Shown here: positions 11,931 to 25,039 of the stretch, one piece after another
Layout of the letters: the number at the start of each line of letters is the position of its first letter
Position numbering within the stretch: position 1 is the stretch's first letter
Source: Prostheceraeus crozeri
Lineage: Eukaryota; Platyhelminthes; Polycladida; Euryleptidae
DNA length: 64,000 nucleotides
Direction: 5' to 3'
NCBI GenBank assembly: GCA_907163375.1
Contig: CAJQUW010012468.1
Span: 161,501-225,500, forward strand
Notes under the pieces: generated by a model
The model's input: the letters and a program-made list of their open reading frames with translations, nothing else
Database searches by the model: none
Told to the model about the DNA's origin: nothing
Translations under genes and position numbers: made by a program

Positions 11931-12402
11931 GGAAGACCTTTCCTCGGAGTTCTATCTCTCTGACTCTCTTTCTCTCCTGCATGGATGGTATCCACAAGAA
12001 ACTTTTCCTTCATAAATCTGGATAAGAATAGATCGTCAAGGTGTGGAGAAAAGGACAATCTCCGTTACAAGATTACTAATTAATTGATTGTCGTGTTCTC
12101 GTCTTAATTATCTCTCTGCGCACTTTTTATCGATAAAATTCATCCTCAAGTCATTCCGTGCGCATTGAAGGAAATCCGTTTTTTATAGAGATCAAAGCTA
12201 ACGATTAAAGAGACAAGAAAAACCTAAACCGCAAATATCAACTTTATTATTGATTTCCATCGAAATATTGTTTGAATGCATTTCAAATAAACTTCACATC
12301 AATGCGAACGTAGGACTGAAGAGCATCTCACAGCAATCATCTCTGTGACGGAGGAAGATTTTATCCAAGTGCTCAGGAATGCATCTATGACAAATAAATG
12401 AC
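11931..12402. other. Non-coding spacer between satellite and polypyrimidine tract
   Basis: No recognisable gene or repeat. Confidence 0.5.
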
Positions 12403-13290
12403 ATGTACATGTACTTTTCCTACCTAATCCTCCTTCTCAATCACATCCTTCCTCCTTCTACTGCTCATTTTCATTCACTTTGTCCTTCTCCTCTTCCAGC
12501 TTCTTCCTTTCCTTCTTCTCCTTCTTCTTCTTATTTTCCTCTTTCTTCTTCTTACTTATTTTCATTCTTCTTTTTTCCTTCTCCTCTTTTTTTCTTCTTC
12601 TCATTCTACTTCTCATTCTTCATATCTTCCTTATTCTTTTTCTTCTCCTTTTCACTTTCATTCTTCTTCTTACTTATTTTCCACTTCTTCCTTTTTTCCT
12701 CCTTATTTTTCTCATTCTCCACCCTATTTTCCTTATTACTATTATTCTCCCTCTCCTTTTCATGTTTTTTTTTAGTCACGATCTCATACAATCAGATCGG
12801 TATGAACCCATGTTCTCGGAGACTTACCAAGCCTCAGGGAGATCAAGGGTGTGACGTAATATATGGGCACTACCAAGGAGTGCTGATTTTAACAAGTCTG
12901 GTATGTGGTGGTTACCGGGGATCATGCGTAGATTTCCTTTTTTTGTCCTTTTCCTTTCTCATATTTCTATCTTTTTTCTTTTCTTTCTTTTCCTTTTCCC
13001 TTTTCCTTCTTCCTACATTATTTTATTATCCTTTTCCAGCCTTCTTATCCTTTCCCTTCTTCTCTTCCTCCTTCTTCTCCTTTCCTTTATTATTTATTCT
13101 TCTTGTCCTTTATTTCCTTCTCTTTCTCCTCCTCCACCCTATTTTCCTTATTTTTCTTCTCCTTCTCCACCCTATTTTCCTTATTTTTCTTCTTCTCCTT
13201 TTCATTCTTCTCCTTCTCCTTTCCCTTCTCCTCATTCGTTCATTCTTCTTTCTACTTCTTCTTCTTTCCCTCCTTTTCTCATAGAATGTC
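12403..13290. repeat. Polypyrimidine (TTC/TCC-rich) tract with a non-pyrimidine island
   Basis: Plus strand is almost wholly C/T from about 12420 to 12768 and from about 12930 to 13290. A mixed-composition island of about 150 bp (12778-12930) splits it. Long F/S/L-rich open frames here are composition artefacts. Confidence 0.92.
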
Positions 13291-13299
13291 TTTCACTTG

Positions 13300-14480
13300 G
13301 CTTCATATACGTGGGTTGAGTTAAACTTAGTCAATGCATAAATCAATATCATCCTCTTCTCCGTAACTTCTCAGCTTTGGTTTGACAAATTCAATCAAGA
13401 GTTTTTATAACAAAATTTTCAAAACTTGGAATGAACTTATTCATTACAACTTTACCATCCTGGAGCAAATGAATACCATCATTGGAAAGTCGACATGCCG
13501 GATATATTGCTCAATGAACTTCATCGCATTCTAACCATCCAAGCTGCCTCACCCTCGGTATACGGTTGAGATCGTGGTGTGGGGTCAAAGGACAAGACAT
13601 CGGAGGATCTCACCTTTGATCTGACATCGGACTGTAATCTATGAGAGAGATAAATAATTCTCACATTCATTCGCTGAACAAAGGATGCGTGTCCCCGTAA
13701 CAGAAATTCGAATAATCAGAGTGATCTACCGCTGACATTCATGCTGTTCTCATATCTATGGAAAATCATGGATATTGCACACTGACATTAAAGGACTAGT
13801 GGTTTTTATCATTCTTCTTTCAATATAAAATCATTTTGATTGAACGAAGTTGCGACACAACGCCTCTTCAGCAAGATACATCCAGGAGCTGCATGTTTCA
13901 CCAATCTGATTGTTGATCGGATTCACAGAAAAATCCATAGCGCTCAAACGTTGCCTCTCTCAGTGCGCCAGTAAACATAATGAGTCAGATCGCTTATCTT
14001 TACTTTATTTGTCTTGCTGCAGATGAGAAAAATTCAATAGAAGTATTTAAGATTGCATAAAACATCACAGCATAGAAATTGATAACAATACAGCCTCTAC
14101 GTAGATTCTCATGCATTTTCACTTGTACTTGTCAACGACATCCAATTTTGCAAAATTGCGCTAGAATTCTAGGCTTTTCACTGGTTCCTAACTTAGTTTC
14201 TCGACGTGACAATCATTCAATTTCCATTCTTATTGCTCGACGGACGATGAATGACCGCGAAATAATAAATAACATCGTGCAATAAATATTATCAAAGAAT
14301 TCATCGCCACATGTCTGTTAAAATTTCTTATCGCACTGTGGTTGCATGCAGACGTATTTTTTCAGAACATAGAAATAGAACAAGTGATATTTACAACGGT
14401 TAAGCCACGACGTCTAGATACCTACAGCTGTCATAGTTATTCACGAGCCCATAGTTAAGCATCTGAAGTTATCTGAAGTT
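13300..14480. other. Non-coding stretch, nothing recognised
   Basis: No gene, RNA or clear repeat seen. Confidence 0.5.
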
Positions 14481-14712
14481 CGCTAGAATGGAAATTGACT
14501 CAAGGTCGCGGCACATCCGGGGGAACTAAGTTGGGGCATGAAGAACCAATGAAAAGCCTCATGTGACTGATTCTAACCCAATGATATAGACGTTGGCAGG
14601 TGCATCTAAGTGAAAATGCGTGCGATTTTTGTGCCGTTATTGTGCATTGCATGAAGCTTAATTTCCATTGTAGAGGTTTTATTGTTGTCAATTTCTATGT
14701 TAAGCATGGAGT
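14480..14712 (+). mobile_element. Dispersed miniature element, copy 1
   Basis: Shared with 59385-59625 over its full length and with 42476-42590 over its right half. Ends carry inverted words (CTAGAATGGAAAT on the left, TTTCCATTGTAGAGG on the right; better preserved as CTTCCATTCTAG in the 59 kb copy). Non-coding; probably a TIR-type miniature element. Confidence 0.7.
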
Positions 14713-15813
14713 TATTCTGAAGCACTTGCGAAATATTTTGATAAACAGCACTAATGCTCAGGTAGGGTTCACTTCAATTGAGCGATTGCTAAGCCAGTAC
14801 ATTGCTGTTTCAAGCCGTAAAAGTCGAATAATTATCAATGGTTTACGCGATGACAACGCTAGCATAGCGCTATATCAGTAGCTCTGTTTCAGATTGAATG
14901 AGTGTTGACAAGATGTGTCCAAGTATGACAGCGCGCTGAGACCGTGCAATTCGTCTCCGCCACGCTGTCAAGCAATAAGCTACATGTAGTTATCGATAAC
15001 CATCACTAGTCTTCTTCAGGTAAATAGCCACTTCTATGCGTCATCGCGAAGTCAAGCAAAAGTAGCAACACAGAAAATCTGAAGATGAAGCTTTGTCTGA
15101 ATCTGTGAAGGTAAAATGTGAATACAGAAAAAATGCTGCAAGTAATAGGCCTGGTGTTACCATCTGAGAGGCTAAATCTTCATGGAAGAATGCATAAACG
15201 ATACACAGATGGTTATAGATGGAAATTAGCTATAGATTTGGACGATAATACAACATTATCATGGATTTTTGAGGGCAGAAATGTTGGACACTCTAAAGAG
15301 AATATGTATTCTATGAGCCCAGAAGTGCAATGTAGAAATCCCAGGTGGAAAGGCGTAAGAAACCTGACTTTTAAGTTACCCATCAATTCTCCACTCATTC
15401 TATCAATATAGCTTCAAAGCAATGTGTCGCTACAAACATTGTTCACAAAACAGATCCGAAGGTATGGCCACCCACCTACCTTCTCTCAGCTTCCTACGGC
15501 ATTCTTCTCATGCGGAAGAGACATGGTGAAGAAGTCGGAATGGATTTCAAATTTATTTTGCGTCTAGAAAACTTCATGAAATTGATAAATAATGTATCAG
15601 TACGAGACGAAGATGTTCTTAGGAATGCAATTTACATCTTGTAAAAAGAAAGGAAAATTGCAATAAATATAATGCATTGAACTATTTCCAGTAATTACAC
15701 GACAAACAATGACATCTATTGGAAACTACGTACGGAAGGCAATTGCTTTCATTCAGATATTAAAGTTTCAAATGATTAGATTATGAAGCCATCAATGTGA
15801 TTATTTGATTCAT

Positions 15814-15997
15814 TATTAGTTACTAACACAACTAAATCCTGATTGCTTCTTTATAGCATCCCACGAGTTTGATACCTTAAATACCAGATCCCGGCGGGTG
15901 AGCATTTAAATCTAACTATTTCAAATGCTATAATGAAGCAATATATGAAGCGAGTTGCGTAAAGAACTTTATTTTGCGACGTGCTATGATAAGAAAG
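15814..15997 (+). mobile_element. Foldback-satellite family, diverged head-only copy
   Basis: Aligns with the head of the copy at 16.59 kb (GATTGCTTCTTTATAGCAT, TTAAATACCAGATCCCGG, AATGCTATAATGAAGCAAT, GCGACGTGCTATGAT) with more substitutions and a decayed 5' end. No 35-bp array follows, so it is an old relic or an ancestral form. Confidence 0.75.
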
Positions 15998-16587
15998 GAA
16001 TGATTGATGTGTCTATGCGCAAGCAATTATTATCAAGAATATTTGAATTGAAATTCATACAGAATTCAGAAGGATACACAAAATACCAATAATGGGAATC
16101 TCAACTCACACATCAAAAATATCCTACTGCGGGACATTTACTTCACTCGTTCTCAGTGGATGTGTTAGATAACTACTTCTATGTAGGAGATATATGCTGA
16201 AAATCGACAAGTCGTAGCGAACTGGTAGCTATCTGATGTATCCAACGATTATCAACTTCAACTGTGTAATGCAGACATGAGCGATTTAGACCATTTTTAA
16301 AAATCTATCTTTGAATATCATTAGCGGAAATGTTGCATATCATTATCAATGGATATCAAGATACTACCTGGATAGGAAGGTCGAAATATATTCCTTTTGG
16401 TTAATGCTTGTTTACTTATCAAATTTCTGTGTATCAAAGATGTTACTGCCAACGAATTATTAGCAGATTTTTCAGATTTATCGCAGATTACACAGAATGC
16501 ACCCTTGATATACAGAAGATCTCCAAGGAATGGTTCGATACAGTTCATTGATCTGTAGTAGATTCTCAGTGGTAGTTTGATCCACTA

Positions 16588-17600
16588 ATAGTAGTTATTT
16601 ACGCAGCTAGTGCATGAGATTGCTTCTTTATAGCATTCCACGAGGTAGATATCTTAAATGCCAGAACCCGTAGCCGTGTGAGGACTATTTAAATCTAACG
16701 AGTTCGAATGCTATGATGAAGCAATCTCATGCACGAGTTGCGTAGAGAATTTTATTTGACGACGTGCTATGATGATCAAGGACAGATTGTGATTGACATG
16801 TCTATGATGATCAAGGACAGATTGTGATTGACATGCCTATGATGATCAAGGACAGATTGTGATTGACATGTCTATGATGATCAAGGACAGATTGTGATTG
16901 ACATGTCTATGATGATCAAGGACAGATTGTGATTGACATGTCTATGATGATGAAGGACAGATTGTGATTGACATGTCTATGATGATCAAGGACAGATTGT
17001 GACTGACATGTCTATGATGATGAAGGACAGATTGTGATTGACATGTCTATGATGATCAAGGACAGATTGTGATTGACATGTCTATGATGATCAAGGACAG
17101 ATTGTGATTGACATGTCTATGATGATCAAGGACAGATTGTGATTGACATGTCTATGATGATCAAGGACAGATTGTGATTGACATGTCTATGATGATCAAG
17201 GACAGAATGTGATTGATATGTCTATGATGATCAAGGACAGATTGTGATTGACATGTCTATGATGATCAAGGACAGATTGTGATTGACATGTCTATGATGA
17301 TCAAGGACAGATTGTGATTGACATGTCTATGATGATCAAGGACAGATTGTGATTGACATGTCTATGATGATCAAGAGGATTTGAATAGAAATTTAGCTTC
17401 ATCAATCGTGAAAATATCTATTCACAGATCTAGTCTATACTAAAGCAGGACAAGAGCACTCATCATTGGCATAGATTGCGCTCCTTCCAGTGCATTGGAG
17501 TAAATACTGTCTCCCGCGCGGACAATAATCTGCTTTACAGGACAAATAAAGTGATGGATATCTACGACTACAATACATGCACGGAGAGAAATAAATTTTG
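16588..17600 (+). mobile_element. Foldback-satellite element, copy B (complete)
   Basis: Three parts in order. Head 16588-16768: an inverted repeat of about 60-bp arms (TTACGCAGCTAGTGCATGAG against CTCATGCACGAGTTGCGTAG) around a loop with CCCGTAGCCGTGTGAGG. Array: 35-bp units, 16769-17375. Tail to about 17600: ATTTGAATAGAAATTTAGCT, CTCCTTCCAGTGCATTGGAG, ATAATCTGCTTTACAGGACA. The same order is seen in the copies at 32.2-33.2, 34.2-36.4 and 40.6-41.3 kb, which defines a family. No protein is encoded, so mobility would be non-autonomous. Classification (foldback, Helitron-like or other TIR type) is not settled. Confidence 0.85.
16769..17375 (+). repeat. 35-bp satellite array in copy B, about 17 units
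   Basis: Unit begins ATGATGATCAAGGACAGATT and ends GACATGTCT. The main variant is GATGAAGG for GATCAAGG. Units are nearly identical. Confidence 0.97.
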
Positions 17601-20188
17601 TCTATCCACAAAGCTAGTAAAGCATGCTCATATCCACAAAATCGTACACTGCATTGCTATGGAGCTGTGTAATAAATGGAAGAAGAGATATAGTAAAAGG
17701 TGAGAAAAACGAGTGTGGAAGATGAGGAGTGTTATTAACTTATCACTCCCATGAGGTCAACAATAAACAAACAATCCAAATATAGACATCAGTGGCAGTT
17801 GAAACTTCAAACCTTCATACGTGGTGAAATTCAGATATCATCAAATTCACAGGAGACTTAATTTGAGTCTAAATGAGTGGAATCAACATCAGTGGGATGA
17901 AATATTTGAAGCTGACCAACGCCTGTTAGTAGAGCTCAATTCAAAGACAAGATTCTAATTAATCGTTAGAGTAGGAAGAAAGTGGATGCTTCTCACTCGT
18001 GTAATTTGAAACCGATCGCCTGATAGTGTTCACCAGGAGAGGGTCCCCTAGGTGGAGAACTCATCTTTCACGAGCGATGATGATTACAAGGATAAAGGCG
18101 ATTCTCACATCAGCGACAAATTCCTGATGAAACACTTGAGTTGCGCAATTCGTTATCAAGTGAAATCGAGAGAATAAAAATGATCAAATTCATTTACCGT
18201 CGATGTGTGAAGCTTTCTTGGTGTGTTTAATGGGATTTGACTGGATGCTGAGTAAAGATAGACTCCCAATTCTAAGGATTTTCTCAAATGATTTCTTAGA
18301 TATTTCAGTATGCAGTTACTGATGCTTGAAAATTACATTCTAAATGTTCAGAACACAGAAATCCGACTTTAAATGAGTGGGACTTGGTGTCAGGGTTGTT
18401 TCTGTTGGGTTCCTGGCCCCTGTGAGATGATGCTTATGACGGGAGGAGCTTGAGGTTTACCTAATTTTTGCGGTCATCTGAAGTTTTTCAAGATATCCTT
18501 TGAAATAATACACTTTGTCCAAACTCCAGGTAGAAAAGTTTAGTCTTTGTAAAATGAGACTCCTTCGAGAGTTTTGACAAAATGAGCTGTTAAACAGTTA
18601 ATTATGGATAATCCCGTTAAATGGCCAACTACGTGATAAGATGTATCATATTTGCGGCCAACTAGGAGGCCTAGAACTCCCATAAAATCTTCCGCAAATA
18701 TTAATTGAATGCCTGTGAAAATTCAATGAAACTTGAAATGATTGCGCAACAATCAGGAAAATGTCAGAAGACAAATCAAGAAGTCACTTTGAGGAGAGCA
18801 GAACGCACCGAACTTGCAAAATGTAGGACATTTTCTATTCAAGAAGCATCGCCATCATATCGGCTTGGCAGAGGAGGTAATGGTGGAAAACCTGTAACAC
18901 AATCTCATCAGGTGCTCAAGATGGGACGTGCATAGATACACTAGTTTTCTTACTATTGGTCATTGACTTGAACTCTTATATCTATGTGTGAGTCAACAGT
19001 GTTGAAGCATAGATTGCTGAGCGAATGGTTGACTGCATGTACAAAAGAATCTATGTTATGGTAGTGACAGATATCTTGTATGACTGCATTAGTGTGATGA
19101 TATCTGTGGTGTAGTTTGTATGAATATAGAAATCATAGCCATCTGTCGAGTGCATAAATTGGAAGGTATCCGAGGGCGCTGCAGAGTCCAAAATGTTGAA
19201 TGAAATTCGTTGAGCTGGTTAGGAAATAGAGCTGTCATCTTTCGTCTACATGTAAACTGAAAAATTATTTTTCATTAAGCATATAACTTTTCAAAAACAG
19301 GTTCACATTCCTGATTTAGGAATATCCCCTATTCCTATCCAATGATTCCACTTTTTGGACGAATCTCAGAACCCAAACATTTCGTGCAGAATTCCGGAAT
19401 TCCGTACAAATCTCCCTTACCTTACGTCTACAACCCCACTGTGAAATATGAATTTCAGTTGTGAAAACTTGAGTACAAATTCCATTTCGATGGGAAGGAT
19501 AAGAGAGGATTGGAAAATGTTTACTTGTAGAGAAAAGGCTCATTTCAATTCCACAACAGTAAGAAAATAACATTGACGCAATGGCCGACAAAAGAATGAT
19601 CTCAATCAACAAGTACTTCACTCAGAGCGCTTGAAACAATGATCTCAATCATCTCACACTGTGCGCTGTAATTGAACTGTTTCTAATTCCGACAGTTACA
19701 ACTTCGCAGTTCCTCACTCACATTTCTATGTTACCCCATACAGACGAATCCGAGAAAAACTGATTCTAAGATGAATTCTTCACGATTGCCAGAATGCGGA
19801 CGTTAGAAACTCAGATCGTTCAAACGAGTTAACCAGATTTTCGATCATAAATCATTCGATGATGCGAATCTATGAGGTGGCAGAAAGAGAATTTTAATGC
19901 ATTCCTTCAATAGTAAAATCAATCAATTTCTCCAACATGTGAATGTGCCATCTAACTTGTAATCAGGAGACCTGTAATTATGTCCTGATGATGACCACGT
20001 GCAGCGAGCGAAAGTACTCGATAAAGCGAGATTTAACGCTGCATAGTTAGCAGGTTTTCAATGCTTAATGTTCAGCTGCAGTGAACAAAGCAGCTACAAC
20101 TTCTCTCATTTACGGCATCACCGTTTATAAGCATTGTAACTGAAAGTGGTAACTGTACATTCTATGTGAAAATTCTATGGAACTAATA
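17601..20188. other. Non-coding stretch, nothing recognised
   Basis: Mixed AT-rich sequence. No convincing coding exon or structured repeat. Confidence 0.45.
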
Positions 20189-20200
20189 AATATGAAACCT

Positions 20201-20330
20201 CACTTTCATGATTGGAATCAAAATAGGCTCTCCCTGCTTTTTTAGACAATTTATTGAAATTGAAATTAAATATGAGCGTTAAAAACCCAAAAAGCAGGGA
20301 GAGCCTATTTTGATTCCAATCATGAAAGTG
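20201..20330. repeat. 42-bp perfect inverted repeat (hairpin)
   Basis: Arm 20201-20242 starts CACTTTCATGATTGGAATCA; arm 20289-20330 is its exact reverse complement; the 46-nt loop is AT-rich. The word AATATGAAACCT (left copy AAATATGAAACCT) lies just outside both ends (about 20189-20200 and 20367-20378), a possible remnant of a flanking duplication. No coding content. Confidence 0.93.
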
Positions 20331-20421
20331 AAAAATCACCTCCCGTATGATGCCGTTAATTATAATATGAAACCTGCCCAACAACAGTTTACATTAGAAA
20401 CCTCGTGAGGAAGTGTTCCGT

Positions 20422-20488
20422 CCATAGAAGTAGACAATAGTTCTATGACTAGTACTTGGACTTTCTATGGTATTGTTAATTTCTATGG
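20422..20488 (+). mobile_element. CATAGAA-type short palindromic element, copy 1
   Basis: Begins CCATAGAAGTAGACAATAG and ends TATTGTTAATTTCTATGG. Related copies lie at 28854-28906, 51212-51257 (inverted) and 59213-59279. The inverted ends are CATAGAA/TTCTATG. Confidence 0.65.
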
Positions 20489-20764
20489 TTCCAAGTAAAT
20501 CTCTTATCTGATCATTTGCAAAATCACTACGGAAATTGTTCAAATAGTATTGATTGATTCCATAGATAACCGTCAGTTATAAGACATTCACTATATAACA
20601 TGGTGCTTCTATCTATGGTATTACCTACTTTCTCCATAGAATTGGATCTTTCATGCATTCGCGTGCATGGATTAAGATCCATTTGTCTCTCGATTATCAA
20701 AATTGATATCACGAACGGTTGATGTTGCTTGATATCAACTGTTCCAGACAGTGTATCTAATTAT

Positions 20765-21184
20765 GTATTATCGAACTCTTGTCTATGTTGATCATAGTAA
20801 TATTGATTATAATAAATAAAATATAATAATATTAAATATGATATAGTAGTAAAGTGCCATATTTTGTAATACAGAGCGATGAAACACATTGAAAGATATT
20901 TTTTGAAGTAATATAGAATAATAATATTGAATCCATAGATGTCTATCTTTAGATCCATTTCTGCGCTGCTGAAATTAACATAGACATAATAGAGGGGCAA
21001 CAATGATATCTGGTAGTCCATGTGAGATCGGCAGGCAAATATAGATGTCGATATCTAAATCTATTAGATGACCATAGCGCGTTCGATAATAGTTATACAG
21101 CTACTCCATCCACACTCCATCCAAGGATATAGATATATTTTGGAATGTCGTACAGATGTCGTAGCTGTATAACTATAACATCAG
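20765..21184 (+). mobile_element. Dispersed element of about 0.43 kb, copy 1
   Basis: Matches 43531-43992 over its length: TTGTCTATGTTGATCATAG, GAAATTAACATAGACATAAT, GAGATCGGCAGGCAAA, CATAGCGCGTTCGAT. The right end is a stem (AGTTATACAGCTAC against GTAGCTGTATAACT). The two copies differ by internal AT-rich indels. No coding frame. Confidence 0.8.
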
Positions 21185-22523
21185 CTACCTTGTTCTCTAG
21201 TGTCGGTTGATAATATCATTATAGATAGCTTTTCAGGTATATGCTACTTTTATTGAATAACTATGGCAGATATAAGCCTTTCCTACGGCTCCGTTTATAT
21301 CACGCCATAGCTAATCAATAAAAAACAGTATAAACCTCAAAATGTCAAGCGGAACACAATATGAACTGCATAGGATCAGCAAAACGAAATTCAGAAATGC
21401 ACCAGCTAATTGAAACTAATTCTATACACTAACTTAGTTCAAACTACGTAAGAAACACAATACAAAAGTAACTACAGTTTCAAATCCTCATCTAGCAGTC
21501 TAAAACTCTGTTCGTCTTTCATCCTTCAGGCTTCAACATCTTCAAATGAGTTCGCTAAAATTTGAAAATTCAATCTATCAGGTTCTGGCATTAAACATTA
21601 TAATTCCTTCTTTCTGTTTTATTCTGTTGAGTTCGCAGTTGAGAGGCAAAGAGGCAGTGAATGAAATAACTTTGAAAATCAAGTCTGCAAGGATCATTTA
21701 GCTTGCTTTGACTAAAAAGAAAGCAAATATTCAATTGGATTCATTTTACTCGTTTATTTGTATATTTTCTCGTTTGTCGGTGAGTCAGGTAGAGAGCTAA
21801 TGGATGAAGGCGCGTGCATGTTTACAATTTACCTGCTATGAAGCAAACCTGCCGGAAAAATGGTACTGAGAGCAAAAGAGAGAAAGAGATTTGAGTTGTG
21901 TTCATTTTCAAATGAGGAAAGATGGAAAATTCTGCTCTACAAATTTGTAATAGATGAATAATTGAGCAAGAAAATCTGGCACATTTTCATGAGGTGAGAA
22001 TACCAGTGAATAACAGTTGATGTCAACTTCATTGCTCAACTTGTGCAGACCCGACACTTCCCGATGATCGAAATAATAGCTACACAACAACATCGAGCCG
22101 ACATTCCAAAGCATAGCACGGGACGAAGCCGAATAATTTGTCTTTGAAAGGAGGACAGATGAAGTTGCTGTTTTTCGAACGCACTACGGTCTCCAGACAT
22201 TGAATATCATGGTAATGACGCTCTATGTTGTTCTCATAGAAATTGCTCTGTATCTAAGTATCTCCATTCCCAGCATAAAGCGCATTCACATTTGATGATC
22301 GATAACTCAAGATATCTAAATAAGACTCATGCCAACAAGAAGATATCTATGCCTGCTCTCTACAGTTATGCAACACCGCTCCATCTTCCTTCGGAAATGC
22401 TGGCTTTGAATTACTGATATCTTGGTGTAAGTAGTTTGGCTTGACGGTCAATGTCATATTGTCTTGCGGGATGAAGATTGGATAAACGCGGATTCTTCAA
22501 TTGAGGACTTCGTCTTCCTGCCG

Positions 22524-22600
22524 CTCGTCGATAGCTCAGTCGGTAGAGCGTTGGCCTAGAATGCCAGAGGTCGGTGGTTCAAATCCACCAAGACGCGCAG
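22524..22600 (+). tRNA. tRNA-like sequence with intact A and B boxes (SINE head or tRNA relic)
   Basis: A box TAGCTCAGTCGG at 22532-22543 and B box GGTTCAAATCC at 22576-22586 both fit consensus. The anticodon arm folds as TTGGC/GCCAG with a 7-nt loop (AGA in anticodon position) and the T arm as GGTGG/CCACC. The acceptor pairs only in part (CGTC/GACG with mismatches), and the short variable loop does not fit a serine tRNA. A T run follows at 22604-22607. A tRNA-derived SINE head or decayed tRNA is more likely than a working gene. Confidence 0.6.
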
Positions 22601-23520
22601 CTATTTTCCGTCAGTGAAAAAAGATTCTAAAGATATCGTGTAAGATCCCACAGCTTGTCTATGCTCTTAATGCACATCCGATAAGTGAGAATTGAGATGT
22701 ATGATCTAAGAATTATGTCGCTTTGATATCGCCATGTCAAGACAGACAAATACATGTATTGTCATGAATGAGAATATCCGTAAAAATATGTCTATGGAAG
22801 CGATATTAACCAAATGTACCACAGCAATGAAGTGACATGACAAATGTCAGACGAGACCGTAGAATCGTCATGTCGCTGAAGAGCTATGGTACATTTGGTA
22901 TGTCCTATCGTTGTAAACAATCTTAGATCAATTCAAGATATAATGGAAAACAACAGATATCACACTTACATCAACAAAAATGATTATAATGACTTCCGAA
23001 TCGATATCTTGACAAATGAATATCCGTGTTTTGGCAATCACTGTCTTCTAGTCATAGAAATGCAGCTACATACATAGAATGCGTGGGAATATGAATGATC
23101 CAAATTCCAAGCTTGTAATAGAAAGGGGGATGCACAAAAAATGTAATATCGCATACATAGACATATTTTTACAGATATTTCACTCATGATGTCCATTTAT
23201 ATCCATCTTGAAGCACCGATATCATAGATTTTCTTGGATCACTGGATAGAAATTCATATAAAATTCAATATAACAGATAGAATGCCAATAATGTACATAT
23301 AAATTCATACATCCAATCTACACTAAAGCAAGCAAGATCAGTCATGATGTGGTAGAGTAGATATTTCGAATACTCTAAAAGGATAACCCTCACGAAAATT
23401 CCTCATGATTTTTCATGAAATTTCTTCACATTTAAGTCTCATGAAACTTCATGTGGATTTGAAACGTTTTCGGATAAAGTATCACATTAAATTTCATGAG
23501 TTTCTCATCAAATAATAAGT

Positions 23521-24202
23521 GTCACCCTGAATAATAGGCTAACATGGGATCATCATATTGCAAATGTGGTCAAAAAGTGCAACCGCCGATTCTTTGTCTT
23601 GCGTAAGTTGAAGCACTTTGTGAGTGATTTAAAACTTGTATATACCGATATCATTCAATCAATGTTAGAATATGCTTGTCCGACTTTTGTGCATTTACCC
23701 AAGCGACTTAGCAAGAAGATACAAAGTATTGATTATCGGGCCTTCAACTTATACATGGAAATCTTGTGGAAAAGAATCGACTTTGCTATGCTAGAAATCG
23801 TCTTCAATGCCGTCGTGATTTGATCAGCCTGAAGCTTTTTAAGAAGGTGGCTTTTAACAAAAAGAACGTCCTTCATAAATACATACCTGAACGCTTGCAT
23901 CATTCCAAGCATTTTCGATTAAAACTGACCCGAACTGAAAAATATAAATGCTCATTCTTTCCTCGTACCTCCGCGATCATGAATTGCAGATAGTAAAATG
24001 TCAAAGGATATTGTATGTCTAAAGATACACGCCATTGTGAGTTATTTATCTCTTTATTTCTTTTGAAATGGTATTGCATTTCAGTTGTATAATTTTATTA
24101 TTAGCAATACTATATGACATTTTGTATGATTTTCTGTAAATTATGATTTTCATTACTTTTGACAAATAAACACTACTATTATTATTATTATTATTATTAT
24201 TA
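23521..24202 (+). mobile_element. CR1/L2-type LINE 3' end with (ATT)n tail
   Basis: From 23521 the frame reads VTLNNRLTWDHHIANVVKKC, then SMLEYACPTFVHLPKRLSKK, the post-catalytic RT segment of CR1/L2-like LINEs. Near 23790 the reading shifts frame and continues to RTEKYKCSFFPRTSA, the usual end motif, with a stop at about 23993. A 3'UTR of about 175 bp ends GACAAATAAAC and an (ATT)n microsatellite (24172-24202). The 5' part is missing. One frameshift is evident. Strongly diagnostic motifs at both ends of the fragment. Confidence 0.85.
24172..24202. repeat. (ATT)n microsatellite
   Basis: About ten TAT/ATT triplets; acts as the simple-repeat tail of the adjacent LINE. Confidence 0.9.
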
Positions 24203-25039
24203 TCATAAAAGTCTCATTAATAAATTAACAGTTGTTCTTTCATACTTCTGATTTTATTTTTCTGGCATTCGGTTATTGAGCATTTCCACGCCATGTGCGC
24301 AACACTATATCAATATTGTCAATAATAAACCATTATGTAATTCCTGTAGAATATTGAACTGTGATTGTATATATATTATCTTCACCATATTGCATTCAAC
24401 ATCAGCATTCCCTGGAAGATGTTAAGGTGACAGTTTTGAAAAAGCTAAGCGGCAGTGAAATGGTGAGAAAGAAAGAACTTAAATTCATCAGCCAGCTAAT
24501 GACCAACATGCAGTATGTATTCCAACGATCCCCTATCTATGATCCACAATCCCCTAACTGTATGTAAAATGTAGACTTCCATTTCTATAACATTTTTCTA
24601 TGACTCCACTGATCATTTGAATTTTTTCCAATCCGTTTATGTAATAGGCCTTTCTATGGTCTTTTCTTTTGTTAACATTCCTGAGGAAGAGTAGGAGCTC
24701 AATTTTTGACTTCCACTCGAAACCAGTCGACTGCTCGATTTCATACATATTATTTTCACCATATTGCATTCAACATCTCGAATTGTAAGGGCAAACTATA
24801 CATGTATCATTTCGAAATGGCTGTTGCAGATCACTATGATATATTCTATATTTTTGCCTTTTATCATTTATAGACTAACCTTGAAGATTCTTATCGATTA
24901 TAAATTTTCTTATGACTCCTTCCCTTCTCAGCTGGATGCCTGGCATGCATGCCTTGCTACTTATGAACTTATTTTCACAAAACCTCTTGAATGCTCATGA
25001 GATATTATCCTCATCAATGTTGTGATAACCGACAGAATT

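Noticed and set aside
12403-13319. 293-codon plus-strand frame rich in Phe, Ser, Leu resembling membrane segments
   Set aside because: Translation of a polypyrimidine tract; hydrophobicity follows from TTC/CTT codons.
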